Positions 6,778 to 12,389 of a stretch of 12,389 bases of DNA are shown here, in pieces. The stretch comes from Clostridiales bacterium. GTDB taxonomy: Bacteria > Bacillota_A > Clostridia > Lachnospirales > Lachnospiraceae. The stretch covers positions 1 to 12,389 of the forward strand of contig JASKJZ010000032.1 of the NCBI GenBank assembly GCA_030154385.1, given 5' to 3'. How positions within the stretch are numbered: the first letter of the stretch is position 1; each line of letters opens with the position of its first letter. The translations under genes and the position numbers were made by a program. The notes under the pieces are model-generated. The model saw only the letters and a program-made list of their open reading frames with translations. It made no database searches and was not told the DNA's origin.

Positions 6778-8133
6778 TTACTGATTTCTTTGTGCGTATA
6801 ACCCAAGTGCTTCGTTTAATACATCCTCAGCTAAAACAGCACCAGTTGATATTTTCACTGCATTGGAAATGATGACCGCATATGGTTCCTGTCCAAGTCT
6901 GGAATCCGTAGGAGCGTTGATACTGGTTGCCGCATTGGTATACTCAAGTGCAGAAATGGCAAGATTTGTCATGCCATCAATGGCATCCACCTGAACCGCT
7001 GCCTTCGAAATTGCTCCGCCTGCTTCCCAATAACGCTGTACTGCACTCTTACAGGTATGTGCTTCCACAAACTTAACGGCTGCCTCTCTCTTATCAGGGT
7101 CTGCCCATGCTTTCTTCGTAATATAAAAGCCGCTGGAAATACCACCAACCATAGCACCGCTTTTTGCCTTTTGATCTTTGATACCAGGGAATGCGATTAC
7201 AACGGTATTTTCGGTATCTGTGATACCACCTGCATACCAGGAACCATCGAGCTGCATGGCTGCTTTTTTATCCTTAAAAAGCTGTCCGGTATACGCATCA
7301 TCTACGGTGTCGGTATCTTCTGGAAAAGCACCCATATCACGAAGGGTCTTTAATGCCTCCAATCCCTTTGCCCAATCCTGTGGTGCACTCTCTGGAACAG
7401 TTCCATAGGATTCCTCACCTGCTGCATATAACATCAAAAACTCAACCCAGTAATGTGGTACATTATTTAAAGAACAAGCAATTGGGATAATTCCATTTTC
7501 TTTAAAGGTATTGATGGCTGCTACCAAGGAATCCCAGTCCGTTGGAAGCGCAACCTTGTACTGATCAAATAAATCCTTATTGCAATACAGACCTTCCCAA
7601 TATCCAGTTGTTGGAACTGCTCTTCTTACGCCATCTGGATTGGTAACGGCTTCCAGTGCGGAATCCAGCGTATCTTTTGCATACTCTGGATAAGCTGCTA
7701 GAATTTCATTAAGTGACACGAATTTGTCAGTAGCAAGGATTGTACTTGCCGTTGCATCGGTAAAGAATTGAATTACATCTGGTTCGTTTCCTACCGCAAA
7801 GTCTGCAGCAACCGATGCCTTCCAATCTTCATCCGAAGACTGTGAATTATCTTCCACCGTGATATAATCATACTGCTTCATAAATTCTTCATTAATCGCT
7901 TCATAAACTGTCGCATTTGGATCCGTTCCCCCAAACATGGATACCGTTTTAATGGTCACTGGGTTTTTCTGGGCGGTATCGGCTGCAGGCGCCTCAGTCG
8001 TCGCCGCTGTATCCTCCGTAGCGGTTGTTTCCCCTGTACTTGCTGCTTCATCCTTTGTAGACGAACCGCAACCTGCTAATAAGGATGCACACATTGCACC
8101 AACCAGCAGTAACGATAATGCTCTCTTTTTCAT
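6778..8133 (-). CDS. Extracellular sugar-binding lipoprotein of ABC importer
   Basis: A 451-residue family 1 solute-binding protein that captures the sugar outside the cell and delivers it to the two permeases downstream. It starts with a lipoprotein signal: basic MKKR, a hydrophobic core (LSLLLVGAMCASL) and lipobox LAGC, with the lipidated cysteine at residue 22. A low-complexity Ser/Thr/Ala/Glu/Asp linker (about 23-58) tethers the folded domain to the membrane. The mature part has the family pattern: an early strand with FGG, VEDNSQSSDEDW, then WEGLYCNKDLFDQYKVALPTDWD in the first lobe and GQLFKDKKAAMQLDGSWYAGG in the hinge region. The ATG at 8133-8131 has AAGGAGG upstream. It is preceded by its own candidate promoter and followed by a terminator-like hairpin, so it may be made in excess. 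The ligand cannot be read from sequence alone. Confidence 0.95.
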   Translation of the reverse strand: MKKRALSLLLVGAMCASLLAGCGSSTKDEAASTGETTATEDTAATTEAPAADTAQKNPVTIKTVSMFGGTDPNATVYEAINEEFMKQYDYITVEDNSQSSDEDWKASVAADFAVGNEPDVIQFFTDATASTILATDKFVSLNEILAAYPEYAKDTLDSALEAVTNPDGVRRAVPTTGYWEGLYCNKDLFDQYKVALPTDWDSLVAAINTFKENGIIPIACSLNNVPHYWVEFLMLYAAGEESYGTVPESAPQDWAKGLEALKTLRDMGAFPEDTDTVDDAYTGQLFKDKKAAMQLDGSWYAGGITDTENTVVIAFPGIKDQKAKSGAMVGGISSGFYITKKAWADPDKREAAVKFVEAHTCKSAVQRYWEAGGAISKAAVQVDAIDGMTNLAISALEYTNAATSINAPTDSRLGQEPYAVIISNAVKISTGAVLAEDVLNEALGLYAQRNQ

Positions 8134-8152
8134 GATACATTTCCTCCTTTTT

Positions 8153-8169
8153 GATTATAGTGCTATTAT
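8153..8169 (-). promoter_or_regulatory. Two TATAAT boxes upstream of the binding-protein gene, candidate promoter
   Basis: The minus strand of the 75-base gap after the kinase gene carries two perfect TATAAT hexamers, at 8169-8164 and 8158-8153, five bases apart. Neither has a convincing TTGACA at 16-18 bases. A -10-only arrangement with a weak or absent -35 fits a promoter that needs an activator, for which the YesN-like regulator of this cluster is the obvious candidate (inferred). It would give the importer genes a start separate from the GH94-mutase-kinase part. Confidence 0.4.
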
Positions 8170-8208
8170 ACGTGCAATTCGCCCAAAACACATTAGACCT
8201 AGTTGACA

Positions 8209-10044
8209 TTATTTGTATATTCTTGCCATCTCTTCTGAAAACGGCAGGCGAATCGAGGATGTAATCATACCATCGCTCTCTTGCCAAATGTGTAAGCCAT
8301 ACTCCGAGCCATATACCAGCTTAATCCGAAGGTTTACATTTCGAATACCAATCGAGGTATGTCCCTCTTTTTTATCCTCCGTGCCTTCGGGTGCTTCTTC
8401 CAGCAAACGCTGCATTTTTTTCGTTTCCTCTTCTGACATAAGCTTTCCGCTGTTCTTCACTTCCAGATAAATGCTGTTGTCATCGTGATAAATACGCACA
8501 AATATCGTTCCATTTTTCACCATTTCTACACCGTGAACCACTGCATTTTCCACAATCGGCTGCAAAATGAGCGGCGGCACCAAAATATCCAAAAGACTTT
8601 CATCTACCTCTTTTTCTACCTGTAAGCGCTTCCCAAAGCGCATCGACATAATATAAAAATAAGCATCGGCACAAGCTAACTCCTCTGCCAGATGAATCTC
8701 TTTTACTCCTGTTCGATTCATCCGATAATTAAGCACCGTACCAAGCGCTTCGATCATCTTAGAAATGGTCACATCCTTTGACATCCTTGCCTGCCAGTTC
8801 ATCATCTCAAGCGTGTTGTTTAGAAAATGCGGGTTAATCTGTGCCTGAAGGGCTTCAATTTGTGCATCCTTTCTGGCAAGCTTTTCGTTGTATATGGAAT
8901 CAAAAAGAGATTTCACCTGTGCTGACATGCTGTTAAAGCTTTTCATCAGATAGGTGAATTCCGCATTTGGCATCATATCCCCTTCTACTTCAATTCCAAT
9001 TTCTCCCTCCTCCATTCGTTTCGAAGCTGCCAACATTCGAACAAGAGGCTGTTGAATCTCTTTTTTTAAAAAGTATATTCCATACCCGATGAGAGGAATA
9101 AACAATACAAACATAAGAATTACGATGAAATAAAGATCATATAAGCTTGCGTAAACCTCATTTCGCTTAATCCAATATACGACCCCAATATGATAATCAT
9201 CAAATTTTTCTTGATATAGATATCCATTATAAGAACCCCTCTTATGCCTTATAAGCATCTGACGGGTCGTATTGTCATAATCCATTAGGAGTTGTTTTGT
9301 CAATGCAGATAAATCTTTATCCGTCTCCAATGCTTCGTTTGCCAATGTAACCTGCTCCTTCGTATCGCCAATGCATACGACCATGTGATCAAAAAATTCC
9401 TGCGAAAGATCTTGAAAGACCTTTCGCTTATTTAACTCGACCACTAAGGTTCCAAATTTTTGATAGGCATTGGTCGTATACAGATTTCGAATGATAAAAA
9501 TCCGCCCATCGATTACCTTTACATACGTATACGAAGAGTCCAGCCCTTTGATTGGTGCTACAAAAGGCTGGACTTTTTCGATATACGCATTATAAGAAAT
9601 TCCCGTACGAGAGGAATAACAGCTCGGGTTGTTGTCATCATATGCATAAAATGCATACAGATTAAAACGTTCATCCAAATAAAATTTACCCTTCAGGCTT
9701 CCATTGATTTCCCGCAGATAATCCGTTCTCTTTGTTTTTCCTTCTTGATATCCCTTCCATGCATTCTCCCACGTTTTTTCATAGGAGGGGCGCTGGCACA
9801 GGCTGATTGCATCATCAATTCGGATGGATGCAAATGCTGCTACATTGGAGAGCTGATCTCTCATCAGGCGCTCTGATTTATCCATGATACCATCCCGATA
9901 AGAAAAAGTTGTAAAGATAAAAAAGATGGCAATTGGTACCACCCAGCAAAAAAGCATAAAAAGAAGCAGCCGCTTATTTAACGATTTTGGAAGAACCTCT
10001 CTTTTTTGCGTTTTCCTCTCACGAAATGTTCTTACTTTTTTCAT
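8209..10044 (-). CDS. Membrane sensor histidine kinase (YesM-like)
   Basis: A 611-residue sensor kinase of the sugar-responsive YesM family. A first membrane helix (about 25-48) and a second (about 304-326) flank an extracytoplasmic sensor region of about 255 residues, probably a double-Cache fold. A HAMP linker follows (QQPLVRMLAASKRMEEGEIG, about 331-350), then a short coiled coil. The His_kinase domain has INPHFLNNTLEMM with phospho-acceptor His406. The ATPase domain has an N-box with PPLILQPIVENAVVHG (Asn500) and a glycine box GHTSIGIRNVNLR near 561-573. It lies 27 bases after the phosphomutase gene and 75 bases before the binding-protein gene, all on one strand. Its response regulator is most likely the gene at 4151-4936, with three transporter genes in between. 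It probably senses the imported sugar directly or via the binding protein (inferred). Confidence 0.95.
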   Translation of the reverse strand: MKKVRTFRERKTQKREVLPKSLNKRLLLFMLFCWVVPIAIFFIFTTFSYRDGIMDKSERLMRDQLSNVAAFASIRIDDAISLCQRPSYEKTWENAWKGYQEGKTKRTDYLREINGSLKGKFYLDERFNLYAFYAYDDNNPSCYSSRTGISYNAYIEKVQPFVAPIKGLDSSYTYVKVIDGRIFIIRNLYTTNAYQKFGTLVVELNKRKVFQDLSQEFFDHMVVCIGDTKEQVTLANEALETDKDLSALTKQLLMDYDNTTRQMLIRHKRGSYNGYLYQEKFDDYHIGVVYWIKRNEVYASLYDLYFIVILMFVLFIPLIGYGIYFLKKEIQQPLVRMLAASKRMEEGEIGIEVEGDMMPNAEFTYLMKSFNSMSAQVKSLFDSIYNEKLARKDAQIEALQAQINPHFLNNTLEMMNWQARMSKDVTISKMIEALGTVLNYRMNRTGVKEIHLAEELACADAYFYIMSMRFGKRLQVEKEVDESLLDILVPPLILQPIVENAVVHGVEMVKNGTIFVRIYHDDNSIYLEVKNSGKLMSEEETKKMQRLLEEAPEGTEDKKEGHTSIGIRNVNLRIKLVYGSEYGLHIWQESDGMITSSIRLPFSEEMARIYK

Positions 10045-10071
10045 AACGACTGCTTTCCCTCCATTTAATTT

Positions 10072-11493
10072 TTACTTTTTTTCCAAATCTAAATACTGCT
10101 CATACTGATCACATATTTTCTTTGCGGATAAGAGATCTGGCATCTCGCAAAAGATACGAAGCAGCGGCTCTGTCCCAGAAAATCTGGCAATGACCCAACC
10201 TCCATTTTTAAAATAAACCTTACTGCCATCCAGATAGGAAATGCGATCTATTTCCTGTGTAAGCGCTGGAATTTTTTTCTCGACCATAAGGGTCTGATAA
10301 AGTGCATCTTTTTTTTCTTTGGAAAAGGAATAGTCTCTCTCCTCCATAAAAATATAGCCGCACTCCTCATGAATATCTGCCATAATGGCAGAAAGGTTTT
10401 TGCCCGTAACCGCTACCATTTCGACCAAAAGTGCCGCCGCATAAATCCCATCCTTTCCATGGATGTGCCCGCGTACGGTAAGTCCTCCCGAAGACTCTCC
10501 TCCGATTATCGCCTTCGTCTGCGCCATTTTAGAGGAAATATACTTAAATCCCACGGGAACCTCATAGCAAAGCTCGCCAAAGCGTTTGGCTACTTGGTCT
10601 AGCATATGGGTCGTAGCGATGTTTCGTACCACGCTTCCATGCCAGCCTTTATATTTTACCAGATAATAATACAGCAAGACTAAAATATCATTCGGATGAA
10701 GAAAATTTCCCTTGTCGTCAATGACGCCAATCCGATCCGCATCTCCATCGGTTGCAATCCCAATATCTGCATATTTATCCGTTACCGTATGTTTCAGTGA
10801 GTGTAGCGTCGCCGCTGAAGGTGCGGGCAGTTTTCCGCCAAATAAGGTATCATGTCTTTCATGAATGGTAATGACCTCACATCTTGCGGTCATAAGAATT
10901 GTCTTTAGCGAGGTCTCACTAACCCCATACATTGGGTCTAAGACTACCTTAAGTGAAGCCCTCTTTATCGCGTCCATATCAATTGAGGCGATAATAGCAT
11001 CCAGATATTCATTGAGTGGATAAATTTCCTGAATCCAGCCATTTGCTATGCCCCTGTCATACTCCACACTTTTTACTTCACCTTTTTTGATTCCTCCTAT
11101 ATACTCCTCGATGTCTCTTGTCTGCTCAGCATCGGCATCCCTTCCACCTTCCGTAAAAACCTTGATTCCATTATAAATTGCAGGGTTGTGACTGGCGGTA
11201 ATCATCATTCCATATGGGAAGTCATGCTTCATCACATAAAACATGACAAGAGGTGTTGGTGACGATTTATTAATTAAATAGGTTTTGATGTTTGCAGCTG
11301 CAAACACCTCGGCTGACCAGCGCATGGCTTCTTTTGATAAAAAACGACGATCATAGCCTAATATAATTCCTTTTTCTGCCACACCTTCGTCCATCATCTT
11401 ATTAACCATTGCCTGTGACAAAAGCTGAATATTTTCTTTGGTAAATTCCTCTCCTATGATAGCTCTCCAGCCACCTGTTCCAAATTCAATCAT
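10072..11493 (-). CDS. Phosphohexomutase (phosphoglucomutase/phosphomannomutase family)
   Basis: A 473-residue cytosolic alpha-D-phosphohexomutase that moves phosphate between C1 and C6 of a hexose. All four family signatures are present: the phosphoserine loop TASHNP with catalytic Ser101, the metal-binding loop DGDADR (249-254), the sugar-specificity loop GGESSGG (331-337) and the phosphate-binding loop RFSGTEP (437-443). The ATG at 11493-11491 overlaps the stop of the GH94 gene (ATGA) and has GGGAGGTG just upstream. The open frame continues upstream to 11649, but that part is only a shadow of the GH94 gene. Coupling to a disaccharide phosphorylase, which releases a sugar-1-phosphate, implies the in vivo job of converting that product to the 6-phosphate. 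Whether this is GlcNAc-1-phosphate or glucose-1-phosphate cannot be told from sequence; nagBA nearby favours the former. Confidence 0.95.
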   Translation of the reverse strand: MIEFGTGGWRAIIGEEFTKENIQLLSQAMVNKMMDEGVAEKGIILGYDRRFLSKEAMRWSAEVFAAANIKTYLINKSSPTPLVMFYVMKHDFPYGMMITASHNPAIYNGIKVFTEGGRDADAEQTRDIEEYIGGIKKGEVKSVEYDRGIANGWIQEIYPLNEYLDAIIASIDMDAIKRASLKVVLDPMYGVSETSLKTILMTARCEVITIHERHDTLFGGKLPAPSAATLHSLKHTVTDKYADIGIATDGDADRIGVIDDKGNFLHPNDILVLLYYYLVKYKGWHGSVVRNIATTHMLDQVAKRFGELCYEVPVGFKYISSKMAQTKAIIGGESSGGLTVRGHIHGKDGIYAAALLVEMVAVTGKNLSAIMADIHEECGYIFMEERDYSFSKEKKDALYQTLMVEKKIPALTQEIDRISYLDGSKVYFKNGGWVIARFSGTEPLLRIFCEMPDLLSAKKICDQYEQYLDLEKK

Positions 11494-11816
11494 TTTGCAC
11501 CTCCCATGATGACCCGTACCTGATGAATGCTTCCCTCTTGTTGTCTTTCTATTTTGTCTACTGCAACACCATCCAGGTAAAGACGTTCTACTCCTTTTGT
11601 GACTCCATGTGGATTTTCCACCTTTATTTGATAGACGGCGCCTCTCCATAATCTGGTCACTTCAAATTCATCCCAAGCCTTTGGGATACAAGGGTCGATC
11701 ATCAACTGGTCAAAATCAGGGCGAATCCCTAACATATAGCGTGTGGCGGAAAAATACGCCCAACCGCCGCTGCCTGTCATAAAGGGATGTCTGGCTCTAC
11801 CATAGGCAGTATGAGT
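11490..11816 (-). pseudogene. GH94 disaccharide phosphorylase, C-terminal fragment only
   Basis: About 108 residues match the C-terminal end of a GH94 phosphorylase (cellobiose or N,N'-diacetylchitobiose phosphorylase type). The segments are RARHPFMTGSGGWAYFSATR, MLGIRPDFDQLMIDPCIPKA, WDEFEVTRLWRGAVYQIKVE and the NPHGVTKGV turn of the C-terminal beta domain. Such enzymes are about 800 residues and split a disaccharide with phosphate to a sugar-1-phosphate and a free sugar in the cytosol. Here the N-terminal 85-90 percent is missing. GH94-like sequence stops near 11811-11822, where the plus strand becomes gpr; the frame stays open to 11849 only as antisense of gpr. No valid start exists (the ATG at 11780 is internal), so the piece alone cannot be active. 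Its stop overlaps the phosphomutase start. The chitobiose assignment rests on nagBA context. Confidence 0.85.
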
Positions 11817-12389
11817 ATAAGGACAGACCTTGCAGTAGAAGCGAGAGAATTATACAAAGGAAGAGAGATTCCAGGGGTTAGGGTGGATGAGAAACACTTA
11901 GAGGGTATAAAGGTGACAAAGGTCAAAATTTTAAATGAAGAAGGAGAAAAAGCAATGGGGAAGCCAGTGGGGGACTATATAACTATTGAAGCCCCCGGCC
12001 TCATTGAAAGGGATTTAGATTTAGAAGAAGAAGTTGCGAAAGTTTTAGCAGATATAATTAAAGAAATAGCTAATTTGACGGAAAATACACAAGTTTTAGT
12101 AGTGGGGTTAGGCAATTGGAATGTAACTCCTGATGCGCTGGGACCTCGTGTAGTTTCAAATATTGTAGTGACAAGGCATTTAAAGGAATACGCACCTCAA
12201 CAGTTTGGTGATGAAATTCGGTCTGTCAGCGCAATTTCTCCCGGAGTTTTAGGGATTACCGGAATAGAAACGGCTGAAATTTTAAAAGGTGTAGTTGACA
12301 GAATAAAACCTGACTTAATAATTACAATTGACGCTTTGGCTTCGAGAAGATTAGAGAGATTATCTACTACTATTCAAATTTCAAATACA
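11811..12389 (+). CDS. gpr: Spore germination protease Gpr, N-terminal half, cut by window end
   Basis: 193 codons stay open to the last base of the window and match GPR, the aspartate-type endopeptidase that degrades small acid-soluble proteins when spores germinate. Landmarks are RTDLAVEARELY at the start, VVGLGNWNVTPDALGPRVVS, VTRHL, SAISPGVLGITGIET, LKGVVDRIKPDLIITIDALA and TTIQIS. The two conserved active-site aspartates lie in VTPDALG and TIDALAS. Bacillus GPR is about 370 residues, so roughly half is present. The ATG at 11811 would give MSIRTDLA, close to clostridial N-termini. However, no ribosome site precedes it and the upstream bases are antisense GH94 code, so the true start may have been lost at the junction. 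Codons are markedly AT-rich (TTA, ATA, AGA, GTA, AAA), unlike the flanking cluster and more like Thermoanaerobacter-type genomes (impression, not computed). Confidence 0.93.
   Translation, partial: MSIRTDLAVEARELYKGREIPGVRVDEKHLEGIKVTKVKILNEEGEKAMGKPVGDYITIEAPGLIERDLDLEEEVAKVLADIIKEIANLTENTQVLVVGLGNWNVTPDALGPRVVSNIVVTRHLKEYAPQQFGDEIRSVSAISPGVLGITGIETAEILKGVVDRIKPDLIITIDALASRRLERLSTTIQISNT

Noticed and set aside
7937..8206. Plus-strand open frame rich in Val/Ala/Ser opposite the lipoprotein signal
   Set aside because: It mirrors the low-complexity Thr/Ala/Glu linker of the binding protein and has no independent support.
8170..8210. DasR/NagR-type GlcNAc regulator operator around TAGACCTAG
   Set aside because: Only one GGTCTA half resembles the known TGGTCTAGACCA operator and the other half does not match. 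No NagR/DasR gene is in the window.
9460..9876. Plus-strand open frame of 138 residues inside the sensor kinase gene
   Set aside because: It is antisense to the kinase sensor domain, has no recognisable motifs or ribosome site, and has atypical Ile/Arg/Cys-rich composition.
11493..11649. N-terminal extension of the phosphomutase by 52 residues
   Set aside because: The extension is antisense-free but out of frame with the GH94 C-terminus, which occupies the same bases on the same strand with clear family motifs. The ATG at 11493 has a proper ribosome site and begins the usual family N-terminus (IEFGTGGWR).
11817..11849. Continuation of the GH94 reading frame (FSRFYCKVCPY) beyond the junction
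   Set aside because: These bases encode the conserved Gpr segment RTDLAVEARE on the plus strand. The open minus frame is therefore antisense chance and ends in a TAA at 11852.

Overview
The window looks like accessory carbohydrate-use DNA from a low-to-moderate GC, spore-forming-lineage Firmicute, most like Lachnospiraceae/Clostridia. The basis is strong AGGAGG-type ribosome binding sites, ATGA stop/start overlaps, a YesM/YesN-type two-component system, a CUT1 sugar ABC importer without its own ATPase, and a YtrA-type GntR regulator. No RNA genes, CRISPR arrays or insertion sequences are visible, and no gap reaches 300 bases.

Region 1 (1-2145, minus strand) is a compact ABC-transporter operon: ATPase with a probable TTG start, membrane subunit, GntR/YtrA regulator, then a second ATPase cut by the window edge. 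The membrane subunit is split by a +1 frameshift near 1051-1065.

Region 2 (2146-2274) is a divergent promoter region with a tandem direct repeat, separating region 1 from nagB-nagA (2275-4157, plus strand). These two translationally coupled genes turn GlcNAc-6-phosphate into fructose-6-phosphate.

Region 3 (4151-11816, minus strand) is a long co-directional cluster. In transcription order it holds the C-terminus of a GH94 disaccharide phosphorylase, a hexose/hexosamine phosphomutase, a YesM-like sensor kinase, a sugar-binding lipoprotein, two CUT1 permeases and a YesN-like response regulator. Its last gene overlaps the end of nagA tail to tail, inside a hairpin that could terminate both transcripts. 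A good terminator-like hairpin also lies between the binding protein and the permeases.

Read together, regions 2 and 3 suggest a phosphorolytic amino-sugar pathway. A disaccharide, possibly N,N'-diacetylchitobiose, would be imported by the ABC system and split by GH94 to GlcNAc-1-phosphate plus GlcNAc. The mutase would give GlcNAc-6-phosphate, which NagA and NagB feed to glycolysis. The substrate is inferred; a cellobiose-type GH94 is the main alternative.

Region 4 (11811-12389, plus strand) is the N-terminal half of the spore germination protease Gpr. It abuts the truncated GH94 gene head to head, with no room for either gene's 5' region. Gene content, truncation and base composition change abruptly there, so this is a chimeric junction: most likely an assembly artefact, less likely a real rearrangement.
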